Shown: positions 23,225 through 36,847 of the stretch, in pieces
Layout: the number at the start of each line of letters is the position of its first letter
Position numbering within the stretch: the stretch's first letter is position 1
The notes under the pieces: generated by a model
Database searches by the model: none
The model's input: only the letters and a program-made list of their open reading frames with translations
Told to the model about the DNA's origin: nothing
NCBI GenBank assembly: GCA_028023455.1
Contig: JAQFVV010006309.1
Span: 3,575,482-3,639,481 of the forward strand
Direction: 5' to 3'
From: Epiperipatus broadwayi
Lineage: Eukaryota; Onychophora; Udeonychophora; Euonychophora; Peripatidae
DNA length: 64,000 bases
Translations under genes and position numbers: made by a program

Positions 23225-23287
23225 TTTATATAAAATTCAAACCTCTCCGCAGGTGATTTTTGGTTGTTAATCTACAGACAAACAACC

Positions 23288-24719
23288 ATGGCGAACGCCA
23301 TGATTACCACATATGAAGATAACTTTACGATCACATGCAGAAGCAATCAAAATGCCAAGAACAAGTCAAAAAAAATCAGGAAAAGATAGGCATTGAGAAT
23401 GTAAACAATTTAAATAATGGTAAGAAGGCAGGGCAGAGTCCAAGATTTCATAAATTAACTGTTAATGATATAATGAAACTAGATATGCTTTCAGAAACAT
23501 CAGAAATTCAAATTAATATTATGGAAGAATACTGTACAGAAGAAAACCTAAATAAAACAGCAGAAGTCTTCAACTCAACCATCCCACGAGATTTATTTTT
23601 CTCTTTCAAATGTTTTTTTACCAGCTGATCAATTGTACTAGCGATTACAGATATAAACTGCACATTATATAAGTTTTCCAAAGATCTATTATATGAAGCA
23701 ATTAATGAAAATAATCTATGGGATTCAATATTTTGAATTGCCGACTATACAAATCACAGATATATTGTACTGGAATTTTATAATGAAGAACAAAAAGAGA
23801 GATTTGAAAAAAAAAATCAAAACACTATGTAAATTTGCAGTAGTCAGAGTAAATCCAGACAGAGAAAATATTGTTAAAGGAATAATAAAAAACATATTTA
23901 AATTATAATATTATCGACTTCAAAAAACTAATGCAGCCTTTCAAAGAAGTGAGCGGGTTTCAAAATATATATTAAAAAACACTCCAATGCCGACTTTAAG
24001 TAATAGCTACCAATTTAAAGTACGTTTAAAAAAAAGCATAGGCCCAAATCATATTTCAAGGCTTATAACAAACCAAGAAATGACTCTTTATTTAATAATT
24101 TATTGAACAAAATTGCAATACTTTAATTGCAAAGAAAAAGGACACATAATCAGTGAGTGCCCAAAACTAAAATGCCAATACTATAAGCTGAGAGCGACAC
24201 TGAGTCATCAGTGTAAAGGTTTTAACACAGAAGAAATAGACATCACACAACATGAGATAGATGTATTAGTCCAGGAAAAAAACAAAAATTCAAATAAATG
24301 AGCAAGCAAATATACACAAAATGAAAAAAACAGAATTATCTCAAAAGCACATAAAAGTAACGGAAACAAACGAACATATTCATCCTTCAGAGCCAATTGT
24401 CAATAAGACCTCGGACGATATATTAAACACATAAATATCAATTCCTCAACAAAAAGACCCAGAAATAAATAATACTTCAGGAAAATGTAAACCCGGATGC
24501 CCTCCACTCCAAAAACATAGTAGGAAACCTGAAAAATCTGAATTAAGTGAAGATGATGATTTACCACCAATTGATGACAACAACAAAAAAGTTAAAACAA
24601 TTCTAAAGGACTCCCCAGACACTACTAATATAGAAGCTACAATGGATGAAGAAGCTGACATAATGGAAAACATAAGTGTACTTTGTTTAAAATATGACAG
24701 TTTTATGACTGAAAAGTAG
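23288..24719 (+). pseudogene. LINE ORF1: gag-like protein with CCHC zinc knuckles
   Basis: Encodes the nucleic-acid-binding ORF1 protein that packages LINE RNA. The likely start is the ATG at 23288 (tacagacaaacaaccATGg, MANAMITTYED). A frameshift within the first 60 codons moves reading to the frame of KKNQEKIGIENVNN. The middle (23400-24060) is lysine-rich. Around 24110-24220 two CCHC-like knuckles appear, NCKEKGHIISEC and CQYY-(x)-HQC. The first Cys of each motif's usual C-x2-C pattern is altered (Tyr at one position), which is consistent with decay. An acidic, Ser/Asp-rich tail follows (DDDLPPIDD) and the frame stops at 24717-24719. Several stops and shifts show it is not functional. Confidence 0.7.
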
Positions 24720-24822
24720 TCACATAGGGTGGAGTAGATAAACAGATAATAAGAGAATGAAGTCAGATTAATTTAATCAAGAAAACAAGTATAATAAATT
24801 CATACAATAAATAAAAACAAAC

Positions 24823-27662
24823 ATGAGAATAAAAATAGGTTTTTTAAATGTTCGAGGATTAAACTCGATAAAAAAAAATTACGAATTAAAAAAATGGATG
24901 AATACTAGCCAGCCACAAATAATAGGATTAAGTGAAACAAAAATATATAATAGATCCATCAACATATCTTAGTAGTCATATATAGATGCACACATGCTGA
25001 TAGTAACATTATATCATAAGTCTTTCACACTTAATATTATATTTAATTCCATCCCACCAAATCATAAAATAATCAGTACATTAATAAATACATTAAATGC
25101 CAAATTTGCATCCTTAACTGATCCCATAATACTGATTGGGGACTTCAACATGACATATAACAAATTTGTAATGAAATGGTTACACTTATTGACTTTTCCA
25201 CTTATGACAGGAGAAGGGTTTCTGCCACTGAACTCTGTCTCATTTAATAATGGCAGATATTCATCAATAATTGATCTGGTGTTTTATTCACCAGCATTGC
25301 ACCATATGATGAACTTATCACTGAAAAATACATCTTTTTCAGATCATGCTGCAATCATAGTAACTCTTAAAAATGACTTTATACACAAACCATTAATAAT
25401 AACCAGTAAAACCATTAGGGTACTTCTGCCTAGTAACACCACTGAACATCTATTTTCAGAAATATATACACTACCATTCAAAATTAGATACCTTGAAATG
25501 GATCCAGTTCAAATCTGGATAACATTTGTAAATATCATATCTTGTACAATAGACAGTGTAACAAGAAATCAACCAGCACCATCAAAAGTCCTGGCTCTTG
25601 CAGATGACATTAATAAAAGAATCATGTGGAGCTCTACTATAGCAAATGTATGCAAAAATGTAATGGCAATGAGAAGAGCATATTAAACAGCATGTGAAAC
25701 ATCATATATAGCAACAACAAAAAAGAAAATATATTTAAATCATCCCCATACCTGGTCAAGACAATATATTAGATGGGCATTAAGACAAGCACCAGTAAAT
25801 AGAATGTCCACGGCAATAAATATGAATAATGAACTTATTACAGGCAACAATATGATGCAAACACTATTATCACACTTTAAAACAAAATTACAAGAGGGAT
25901 TAAAATTTACTACCAAACATAAATTTTTTGGGAGTACCAGAAGATAATTTAAAATTTACACCTGAAGAATTTGTTGAAAGGCTTGCAACACTACCCAAAT
26001 CATGCCAACCAGGGATACATGGTATATCCTTGTTTGTATATAATCATTTAAGCAAAGTTATCTCAAAATTCTTAGCAATTTTTTTAACAAAACAAATATA
26101 TAATATTCAAGGACTCTTTCCAATCTCTGGTGCCATTTATGAAAAAACAGGAAAACATATCCACACTTACAAATCTCAGACCAATATCAAGAGTCCATTT
26201 GGCATTAAGGTATTAGAGTCAGTGATCAAGGAAAAAATTCAACCCTATATATTGTCACAACTCTCAAGATTGCAGTTTGCCAAGAAGGGCTCTTCAATAG
26301 ATCAAACAGCATTTCTGTTGATTCAGTTAGAACTAATAAGAAATATGGTCCAGTTGTAGTGAAGCTAGACATAAAATCTGGATTTGATACAGTACCAATT
26401 GATCTACTAATCGATGAACTAATAAAAACATCAATACCAACTTCACTAATATACTTGATTACAAATCTACTTCTGAGCAGGGAAATACACATTAGCTTCA
26501 ATGGGAAATATTCACCATATTTTAACCCTTTTTGTTCAATTCCACAAAGATCACCATTAAGTGCCCTACTATTCACATTATACATCAATCCATTGATCAA
26601 AGCAATAGAAAATGATTTAGCAGGAATATTCATATTAGAACTAAAAACAAATATTCCATGTGTAACATATTTGGATGATATATCTGTGTTTCTAATATCG
26701 AAAAAACAAATTCCAAAATTAATAAAAATTCTCCAAAATTATACAAAAAAATATAAGCTTGATTTCAATATGGAGAAATCAAGTGCACAGTCAATATATA
26801 CAGGATGCTATCATGAAGATTATTTCAAAGGGACACAGAGCCCTTTTTTAAGTTTTCTATTTTTTTAAAGCAACATGGAGATGCATGTACACATCCAAGG
26901 GAACTAATAAAAGAAACTGAAAAAATAATTCTCTCTCAAAACCTTACATGTCACTATATACAAAAGTGGCACTTTTTAATCTTTTAGTGATGATTAGAGT
27001 TTCATACTACACCCCAATAATTATATATAGCAAAGCCTTCACATTAAAAATTGAGAGTTTATGTAGAAAACTATTGTAGGGGAAAAAGATCTCTACAATA
27101 TCAATTAAATGAATCCAAAATCCCCTAGTGCAAAATGGATTAGGATTACACACAATAAAAATATTTCAAATTCAGGAAGCCATCAATTTAATTACATCAT
27201 GAATAAGGATATTTCCATATCTTGAAGTAATCCATGAAATCACACCAACAGACAAACCACCACCAATTACTGATTTTTTAAAACACTCGCTAAATATTAC
27301 AAATTCAATGATCTGGACACAGAAAACTAAGTATAAGAACCGAAATACTATGACTTCCTACTTAAACTAAACATGGAAGCATTACTGACTTTAAATTTCT
27401 TTCATTATAAAAGGAACTGCATTAACATTGATGATGTGGGCCAGCTTTGCAAAAGAGAAACAGAAACTCAGTCACCTTTTTTTTTCTTGTCCTACATTAG
27501 ATAGTGTTCAGGCTGAAATTCCCAATTTATTCAAAAATAGAAAGTATACTATACAAACACTTCTTCAATCCTATGCGAAAGGTAACTTTGCACACATTAG
27601 AGCCAGTAAGTACATTTACACTATTCTCACTATGATGTACCAGATGCACATTTACATATAAT
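24823..27662 (+). pseudogene. LINE ORF2: endonuclease and reverse transcriptase
   Basis: The ORF2 polyprotein nicks target DNA and reverse-transcribes the LINE RNA. From the ATG at 24823 the endonuclease motifs are NVRGLNS, GLSETKI (catalytic Glu), ILIGDFNMTYN (about 25129) and FSDHAAIIV (catalytic Asp-His, about 25336). RT motifs follow: VKLDIKSGFDTV (26356 on), PQRSPLSALLF (Gly of PQG changed to Arg), INPLIKAI and YLDDISVFL with intact YLDD (about 26668). Near 27440-27500 the residues CKRETE and HLFFSCPTL form the Cys/His motif typical of zf-RVT. The parts lie in at least two frames and contain in-frame stops, so the copy is dead although core catalytic residues survive. Confidence 0.82.
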
Positions 27663-28120
27663 ACAAACACAAGAAGGCATCCAAATATCTTTTGGAACAA
27701 AATAGAAATAATAAGGTTAAGGGATGAAAAAATTTCAGCAACAAATACGTACACATCCACATCATCACTAAGGCGAATAAGCTCAAGTCTATAAAAGAAA
27801 GGAGAGGAAAAATTGGACAAAAAAAAATCTAATAAAAACTTGATTACATAAAGTGATCAGCTATAAAAGACAGAGTTGAAGAATGAACCCTTGAAATCCT
27901 TTAGTGTTGGACAATAGTATATTTTTTGAGTCTCTTTGTTATTAATATGTCTAAGGGTAAAGGTATATATTTTTTTCTGTATAAATTTGTTTATATATTT
28001 GTTTTTTTTCTCATGATTCTTCATGTAAATGTCAAGTTGTCATGATGATTGTACAAGTATTCCTGGGATTTTTTAAATTCTGTTTGTACAATTATTAAGC
28101 TCAATAAAGTTCCTTTTGAA

Positions 28121-30244
28121 ACTAAAAACTAAATGTATTAACTAAACAAATGTTGAAGACTTGTTTAACAAAAAGTGTTTCTTAAAATAAGAACATTACT
28201 TTGAGAAAAATTATTTTCAAATGTTTTGTTTAGTGTGTTTATGGAGAATGCTGGTTTTCTTCAATTTTTTTAAATATTTCATCTAGACAAAACTCCACCA
28301 AATAGAAGATGATGCTTTCTTGTGTATTTTGTTTTCTGTGGCAAATCTGCAAATTCATTATTTTCTTTTCATTATGAAAACACATTTTTGTAATCTTTTG
28401 ATGAAATTATTGATCATTTAGCTATATTGATTCTAATTAATATTTATATTTATTTTTAACTTTGTGCATCAAATATAAATTAATTACTATTTCTCTAAAA
28501 CAAAGAATTTTTTTTATAAACTTTTGATCAAAGCATAAAACAGTTTAATTTGACAATGAAATAAGCAGAATATTGAGAGGCTTTAGAACACATCTGACAA
28601 ACCCTATTGACTATTTTAAAAAAACATCTACATTCACAAATTATATATATGTACATAATAATGATTGTTATAATTTCAAATGTACTGTAGAAGATAATAG
28701 GTTATTTATAATGGATGTCATTTTCTATATATATTGTAATGGTTAGATTTGTACATTCACATAACAAAACCCAGAGTTCAGGTAAAATTACTAAAGCCAA
28801 TCGAAATGGGGTGATTAGATCCCAGGTCTGAACAAGCTTCAACATAGTTACCGATGCTCTATGGCTTAACAACCTATAAATGATATTTCTGAGGTTATAC
28901 ACAGGTCTCAATTTCTTCTACAAGCTGGCTCCGAACAGGGAGAAGCAAGAGACTCCAAAACAGACTAATAATTTAACTAAAAGGGGTAAAATGGACTACT
29001 TAATACCCTAATCAACCTAAAACTAAAGTTAATATTATACCGTACACATATAATAATAATTATAATGAATTGAAATTAGATTGCGAGCCAACGACATGAA
29101 ATGAGTATAATTGTAAGTAGGTTTATTAAGTCAATGAATTAAAATCAAGTGAAACAAAAATGACAATAATTCTATAGTACTAAATATATGGGATCAACAC
29201 ATGCAGGTGTTACATAGTGGATGAGACTAAATTATTACAATGATCTCATCTTAACATTTTAAATAGATGTGTGTATTTGTGCAGTTAACAAGATTTATGC
29301 CTATATTTAATTAATATGACAAATTATTCTTACATCATGGTTTGCTAATTTTACAAGTGCATATTCTAATCCAAGATTACCAATACAGCTCTAAGGTAGC
29401 TACTATATATACTAATATTGAGCATTTGACTAAGCTCTGAAGTGATACAGATTCAGCCTAGTAACTAAAGATTTGGGTTTCAGACTAATACTGAACAGTT
29501 ATTTAATAAAAGGAAAGAACTGGTTACTTTAGATTCACATATATATGCTATGGTACTGACAAAAAATATTAAGAAATAAGTTCACAGGACATGTGAATAA
29601 TAATTATTCACGGGATTTCACATCAAAATGTGCAGTAACCTAGGACTGGACAGCTTGCTACAATTAATATATGAACATATGAAGTTCAGGAACTTGGATA
29701 GACTTTATAAAAATAGTCTGGATTCTCTTGATCCAGTTCTAATAAAAATATAACCTTACCCGAACTAATATATGGTGACACCTTACACCATTAAAAGAGT
29801 GCAGCAAGACATAATGTACTAAACATATTTTGTAAAAACTCACCCACAATGCATAAATGAAATACAAATATGCATATTTAAAATTAACTGCACCTATAAA
29901 CAGATATCATCTATCTGTATAGCTAACAGAACCCAGTTCTTAAAATTAGCATTATAATTATGCTATCTTAACGGACTAAACTTAATGATTAATCTCATTT
30001 AAAATACTAAATCTGCATCTTTAATCATAATTTAAAGAGGAGAAAGTATATTTAATGGGAATTAATATGACATTAATAAATATACTTTATCACTATCTTT
30101 AAGGCTAGTCTATTACTTCTAAATAATAGATATTAAAAATAATGATGTACAAATTTGACTAAACAAACCATAGTAAACATAATATGATGTAAATCTAAAT
30201 CAATCAATAATAATGAGCATGTAATGATCAATTATTATCTGACA
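28121..30244. other. AT-rich intronic stretch
   Basis: No gene or named element. The part from about 28980 is A-rich with frequent aatgaa and taataat words, loosely like the decayed satellite field at 14.4-16.7 kb, but I could not establish a period. Confidence 0.35.
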
Positions 30245-30372
30245 TAATAGAATTTTGAAACAGCACTATAGTGGGACACCAGCATTATTAAAATGTTAAA
30301 ATGGAGATCTTAATAGTCATATCTCCATTAAAAGTTTATTAAAAATGACAGTGCTCACTGTTTTGAAATACT
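30245..30372. repeat. Small decayed foldback hairpin
   Basis: The ends tttgaaacag and ctgttttgaaa, inner blocks attattaaaatg and tttattaaaaatga, and the core atggagat/atctccat pair in inverted orientation around 30305-30328. Arms are about 50 bp and imperfect. It is probably an old MITE or foldback remnant. Confidence 0.5.
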
Positions 30373-33300
30373 TGGCATATTATAACATATATAAAATAAA
30401 TTTTTGATAAATAATGAAAACAATATATTGGCATAACCACAGTACTAAAGAGATTTAGATAAATAACTTATTACAGTTATTAAAATTTAGAGAAACAAAT
30501 GAAAATTACAGATGGCTTCAAACAAGTTTTATACATATTATTTTAGACAGGATTAAGGAATTTAGTAGTGAACATTCAATTTACATTATATAAGATAGCT
30601 TAAGAGATTTAAAAGATTTAAAGTTGATTTAGAGCTATGCAGTGTTGGAAAGAATATTACTGAGCTTCTTGGTTGCAGCTTGTACTTCAGGCATAGGTGT
30701 AGTGGCACTCTTCTCTGGATAGGTGGTATGGTTTAAGGTATGTTCTTGCAGCAGGCTTTGCTGGAAAATCTCCCATCTCCATGATAATGGTTACATTCCA
30801 TTGCAGTATGTAGGATAGGGTTTGAGATCACCATCTTTCCACAGGAAAATGGCAACCCTGCTATTTCAAAATAAAACCTGGTGTGGATTCTGGTAGTAAC
30901 ACTTCATAAAAAATGTAGATCCCGAATTAGAGTGTAAAAATATGGACTATTTATATGATTTTCTGATTAGACCATATTTTGCAACATGAATTTATAGCTA
31001 ATAAATCCATTAGCACCTATTTGCTATCTTATAATTTAAATTGACTAAATTTATTTAACCTTTTGTTTAAATTTTAAGCATGATATTTTTAATTTAATTT
31101 GGACCATTTCGATTCCTCAAAGACTTGGTAATAGTTCCAGCTCAGGTGGATAGTGTTTACTATAAAATACTCTTTAGAAAAATATTACAAAAATAAGATT
31201 TTAAACTTCTGCTATATTAACACAAGTGCACAGTGGCATGATTTTTATTTAGAACTATCTCAGTCTAAAATTAAGAAGCATTAGAAACTGCTAAATAATA
31301 TTTAAGTCATATTGCACTGTATACTATCACAATAGCACATGGACTATACATATATACAGGTGATTTTGAATATAAAAATAATTTTTAAAATAAAATAAAA
31401 TATATAATTCAATAAGATTTGATTTTAAAATAAAATATATCTGCTGTAATATATATAAATCTAAGATAGTACAGCTGATTATTTTTCATATATATGCGGT
31501 GACACATATATAACTGTGTTAACATCCATATATATGTATTCATGATGGGTTTAAAACTGGCATAGATAGAACTATGGGGAGAAAAGGTAAAAAAGATATG
31601 AGAGCAATAATATACTGTTTCAATATAAGTGATGTATTATGTCCTATGCTTATTTTAATTTAGTGAATTATTATTGTATGTTCACCAGTATTTTAGTCTT
31701 TTTCTTGATATAGGATATTTTATTACTAATTATTATTATTTTTTTAATAATTTCATTTTTTACTTCACACTCAATCTCTTTACTACTTGAGATTTTAAAA
31801 ACTTGATGGTCATAGATGTTATTTCATCAAAACATCAGGGATTAATACAAAATAATACATGGTTTAACCCCAAAAATACTTTATTTACATCATGGAACCA
31901 TGATACCATTAAATATAATATATACATGAAATAGCTTTCTGGGTTTGAATTCATATAACAACTTAGCTTTAAAGTAAAAGAGAACCTCTTATTTCACTAA
32001 AGCCTAAAATAAAAGAGATATATATATTAATGGAGAAAACTTGTTTGGCCTTCAGATAGTCAATTAATTATTGATTTTCTGGCAACATTAAAAGATAAAC
32101 ATTTGTTTACAAGGATATAATATCTTTATTTTTATCATTCATTAAGATAAAAATCTAAAAATATCTAATTCGATATAAATATATATATATAGTAGCCTGT
32201 GTCCAATTTTGGCCATGTCAAAATTACAAGCTTATAAAAATGGAGAAAGTTAGAATGGGGAAATAATATTTAATTTTTTCATGTTTTTTTTTGTAATAAT
32301 AAATATTGATTTATTTAAAAAATTTTTATTTATTAAAAGATAATATGAAAATTCTAAACATTGTTTTTTTTAAATAATAATGTGAATATTGATAATTTGT
32401 TAAGAAGTAGCTGTAAAAGAGAGAGAAAAGTATAAGGTAAAATAAATTTCTTTTATTCCCTATCTTCAATAATTTTGTTTATTAGTTTTAATTTTGAAAA
32501 AAGTATTAAGAGAAAAAAAAATCTCTTCAGTAAGTTATTGAAAAGTTTTAATTTTAATTTTTAAAAGGTGATAAGAGATAAATAGGTAAAACTTTGTGCT
32601 TATCAAATTTTTAAAAGAAGGGGTGGGGTGAACTTTTAACATTTTTGTTAAAAAAATTTATTTTTATTAATTAGAGTTGTTTTTTTTTCTTTTTATCTCT
32701 ATCCAAAACAAATGTCAATGTTGTTCAAATTAAAGTGTAATTAAAATATTATTTTTTGGCATAACAATAAAATAACTACCAAGGAATTTTTCTTATTTGA
32801 CTCATCAGGACACCAACCTGCCATCATGCTTTGAATAGAGTGAATATTCCATTAATCATTATGCTATATTGCATATTTCTATTTCTGCAATTAAATCTTT
32901 TCTATATATTATATTAATAATTTATATTTATTATAAAATATATATTTAATTTTTCAAATTATTATACAAGAAAAATTATATTTGACATTTAAAAACATAA
33001 GAAAATAAATATCTAAATGAAGTTCTTATCTGTAACAATGATGCATGCCATCATTGGACATTATTACTTAGTTAATGATAAATTAGAAATTGGACATTAC
33101 TACTTACTTAAAAAATTAGACAAATGAAACATTAAATATTGAGAATTTTATGTTATTAAAAAATGATATATTTTGAATTAATTATCATCAAAGGATCAAA
33201 AAGAAATCTAAAACTTAATAATCGCAAAAGTGATTTTTGTTTAGCCAGTAGAAATTGCTTTGGGTTATCGTAATGAACTTTCTAAGTGTAGTCTTTTTAA

Positions 33301-33762
33301 AAATAAAATGTTTTCAAAGACAAGCCTCCATTAGTAACATAGTTTTTGGTATAATAATAATTCTTTTGGAAAATAATCATTAACAATTACTGAAAATCAT
33401 TGCAAATCACATTTTTTCTCTTATTTAGCTCCAGGCTAAAACAACCTAAAGTACCAACCAATCACAAATCTTGTTTCTAAGCTACCTCCTTCATTGTTTT
33501 GTCATAATAATAGAAGATGCTGTTAATAACAAACAAAGATTTCAATGGATTCATATAATGCTGACATCTTTATATAAGTTTCTTTTTAAAATTTATACAT
33601 TAAAATTGCAGCAACAGACAAAAGAACAGCCCCAACCCGTCACACACTGTAATATAAGTTATACATATCCTTTAAAATAATGTAAAAAAGTAGCAATTGC
33701 AATATAATTGTAATGACTAAGAAGTGAAACTTTGAGTATTGATACTGTGGAAGTATTCAAAT
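30373..33762. other. AT-rich intronic stretch
   Basis: No exon, RNA gene or recognised mobile element in 3.4 kb. AT microsatellite-like words occur near 31440-31530 and 32180-32192. Confidence 0.35.
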
Positions 33763-33882
33763 CAATTAATAAATAATATTTCTGTAGTGTAATTTTTACT
33801 ACATCACTCTCATGCAAGGTAGGATTTGTTTTTTATTAACTTTTAACCCCTTGTTGAGGGGTGTAATCATAAACATATGTCC
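33763..33882 (+). repeat. Single arm of the 34-kb foldback family
   Basis: Matches the left arm of the foldback at 34078-34388 in the same order: aataatatttctgtagtgt, the block ca-tgctcatgcaag or near variant, gaggggtgtaatcataaacatatg. It lacks its own inverted partner. It is either a solo arm or the outer part of a larger duplication. Confidence 0.6.
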
Positions 33883-33895
33883 AAACATGTTAAAA

Positions 33896-33945
33896 ATAGA
33901 TATGATCTTCAAGATGCACGTTTCATGCTGAACCAGCACATATCA
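33896..33945 (-). mobile_element. Fragment of SINE-like family A
   Basis: Contains gatcttcaagatgcacg, ttcatgctgaaccagcaca and tcagt, the reverse complement of the segment gctggttcagcatgaaat...gagatc seen in other family A copies. Only about 50 bp remains. It sits between the two foldback-arm repeats. Confidence 0.6.
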
Positions 33946-34077
33946 GTAAGCCTAAATCACAATCTTTTACATATTTTATTATTCTTTAGTATATATGGAT
34001 AGGAAATTACTACAGTTTAACTGAAGTGTCAAACTTACTGTCTACATAACATCCACACAAACCATTTGATGAAGTAT

Positions 34078-34388
34078 ATTAATAATTTTTATTAGCCATT
34101 CATTAGACTAGAAATTATTCATTTAATGAATAATATTTCTGTAGTGTCATTTTCACTGCACCATGCTCATGCAAGATAGGGACTGATTTAATACTTTATG
34201 GAGGGAAGTAATCATAAACATATGCTCAATGTTATGTGAAAAAGATGTTGATCATATGTTTATGGTTACACCTCTCCACAATGTATTAAAAATAGTGAGA
34301 GTGGTGCAGTGAAAATTACATTACAGAAATATTATTCATTAAATGAATAATTTCTACTCTAATGAATGACTAGTAAAAAATTATTGAA
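34078..34388. mobile_element. Foldback element with ~145 bp arms
   Basis: Left arm 34078-34228 and right arm 34248-34388 are imperfect inverted copies with a spacer of about 20 bases. Matching blocks include cattcattaga, gaaattattcatttaatgaa, taatatttctgta, tcactgcacca and cataaacatatg. The AT-rich outer ends (aataattttt) also pair. It is non-coding and best explained as a foldback or MITE element. A third copy of one arm lies at 33763-33882. Confidence 0.8.
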
Positions 34389-35419
34389 TTTTTTTATGTT
34401 TGGACTTTTTAAAAACAATAGGAAAATAACCAAATAACATTTTGTAAAACTACACTCAATTGGTCAATGTTTAATGTGGTCATATATGAGATAAGATTTG
34501 ATTGGATCTATACAGGATTGTTCCAAATAATTAATATAGCAATGATATTAAAGCAGTATATGTCAGTGTCTTATGAAGAGTCATTCTTCACTAATCCATT
34601 AAAGAAAGCAGTAGCAGCATTTTTTTTTGGATTCAGCTGTTGAGGAAAATAAAAGCTGCAGATCATCTGAAAAAAGAACAAGCAGAAATAATTTTGTAGC
34701 TTGAAATATGACTTTCATCTCACTTTTAATTTAAAAAATGATTTTCAAAATGGATTTGAGGAAAATAATGGTCTAAGTTTTACCTAGAAGCTGTGCATCA
34801 TTGTGCTTCATCATATAGCTTGTTCACTAAAAAAATAAAGGCATGGAAGACCACTGAAGTAATATGAAACAAGCTTTATTTTCATCAAAAAGCAAGACTG
34901 TCTCATTCTCATTACATTTAAAAAATGGATCAACTTGTATGAAACCTGAAAATATTCCATTATAAAAGTAGATAAATTTAATTTGTATACATTACCCTGA
35001 AAATATGGGTTAATAGAGAAGCTTACAAAAAAAAAAAAAATATGAAAAAACTAAAAGTTACAATTACCAAAAAAGAGCCTAAAATAAAAAAAGTACATGG
35101 TAAAAAAATATTGTAGTGTGTACATCTACACTTGTTGATAATTTTAAAAAATAAATAATAATAAGTTATATTAAATAACTTTTATTTTTTTTTAAACATA
35201 TTTTTCTCTTTATCTTATTTTCTCTTCCAAATGTAATTGTTTTAGGACATTTTTATTGTCATAAGAAAAGAGGGAAAGGGTTTTAGCTAATTTTTTTTAA
35301 CTTTGAAAAGTTGTTTTACAATTTCAATCATTGGAGGGAGAAATAATTCTATTTAAAGTTAATGTTAATTAACAGAATTAGTAAGTGTTGACAATTATTT
35401 AACATTTCTTACTCTATGA
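34389..35419. other. AT-rich intronic stretch
   Basis: No gene. A 14-base A run near 35026-35040 is the only notable block. Confidence 0.35.
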
Positions 35420-35998
35420 AATTACTGAAACACAGGTTTATTATATACCTGTGTCTATATATATATATGTGTGTAATATATAGGGTATATGAGCACAGAC
35501 TTTCACATGATGCACCACTCTCCACTCTATCTAATAACCCTGATACCCTTAAACACATATATGTTGAAAAGATAAATAATCACCAATATATGTATTTCAT
35601 GCTAAACCAGCAATCATCAGTTGGTCCAGATTATCATCTCTACACATATATACTATAAGTGCTCAGATACATATTAAGATAGACAATCCTCATACACTAA
35701 TGGACAGGCTTCAATCTACTCCACACTCCAACTCTTCAACCTGTCCATCCAATTGAAAATCTGATGATGGAATGCTCAAAGGCCACCCTGAGGCAAGATT
35801 CTTGTCACACCCACGTTGACCAAAGGTCAATCTGAACCCCACATCTACAGGACATAATCCATTTAATACATATGCAAGGATGAGCAGACATCTCTACAAT
35901 GTAATAACTGAAACACAGGCTTATTATATACCTGTGTCTATATATATGTAATATATAGGGTATATGAACACAGACTCATATACCCTATATATTCTATG
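35420..35998 (-). mobile_element. SINE-like family A copy between ~85 bp direct repeats
   Basis: Positions 35555-35790 carry family A in reverse orientation (atgctaaaccagca, cagttggtccagat, gacaggcttcaatct, ccaactcttcaac, gaaaatctgatgatgga), extended by a further tail to about 35880. It is flanked by two direct copies of a module starting ctgaaacacagg and reading through ttattatatacctgtgtctatatata to tagggtatatgagcacagact (35424-35503 and 35907-35986). The right module continues into an inverted copy of its own end (catataccctatatat, 35988-36003). The flanks are much longer than a target-site duplication. Confidence 0.7.
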
Positions 35999-36003
35999 AA
36001 ATT

Positions 36004-36847
36004 ATATTATTTTGATAAAATGTATAAAAGTTGTAATTATATTATCTTGCCATTTGTCAATTTTCACAATTATTTATAAGTTAATTTATTAAATAATTGT
36101 TAAAAATATAGTTTTAATGTTTTTATTCATCCAGCTATCTTTTTTATGTATTGGGAGTGTGTGTGACTTGATTTCATAATAACATAGTGTTTTAAGAATA
36201 TGTGAATTACCTCAGTAAAACTATTTATATTAAAGTAGATTAAACTTTTACATTTTTACTTTCTATTGTTTATAATCATAGTCCCTAGGGTGTAGTGTAT
36301 CATGAATCAGCTCTAGATCAATAATGATTAATTTATTTATATGTGGGGATTTATGTTTGTATTTGGACATCCAGATAATTGTCTGGATGATACAATGGTT
36401 AAGATCACCTTTAAAGTCTATTCACCACATTTTATTTTTTTTAATTAAAAATTAATTTATAATGGTCCTGTGCTCTCAATGTACCTTATGGCTAGAACAT
36501 TGATGATGATCAGTGATCAAAATTCCAGCATTTTTATTATGATTAATGGATTAGCAGGTAAAGAAGCACATTCAATGGATTGTGTATGTCATGCCCTATG
36601 TTTGGCTTTGACTATGGAATCTTTTAAGTCCTATCACAGAGTCTGACTGTTGATTTTTCATGTTAATGCTAGTGATATAACTTATTATAAGTATAATTAT
36701 TAATACAACTACTTATATTGTTATTCTCATGCTAATTTTCTGCTCTTATTCAGTGCATTTGTACTAATATTATTTAAAGGTTATAAACATTTCAACAGAA
36801 AAGGTAGATTTATATAACATGCTGAGCATGCTTTTGACATAGATGTC
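36004..36847. other. AT-rich intronic stretch with tRNA-like scraps
   Basis: No gene. Short A-box-like words (ctagggtgtagtg near 36286, gatacaatggttaaga near 36387) look like scraps of tRNA-derived SINEs but lack a paired B box. Confidence 0.35.

Larger units (their letters stand above)
23225..28120 (+). mobile_element. Near full-length but broken two-ORF LINE retrotransposon
   Basis: An element of about 4.9 kb with a short leader, a gag-like ORF1 with zinc knuckles (to 24719), a 103-base spacer and ORF2 (from 24823) with endonuclease, RT and a C-terminal zinc-finger motif. The probable 3' end follows ctcaataaagttcc near 28100-28113, with no long poly(A). It lies in the sense orientation of the FN3 gene in its downstream intron. 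Layout and motifs place it among apurinic-type-endonuclease LINEs (Tx1/L1-like or Jockey/I-like). I cannot decide the clade by eye. The exact 5' limit and target duplication are not resolved. Confidence 0.8.

Noticed and set aside
33430-33680. Possible extra FN3 exon after ttatttag at about 33428
   Set aside because: The following sequence has early stops in the required phase and lacks the FN3 Trp and Tyr landmarks.
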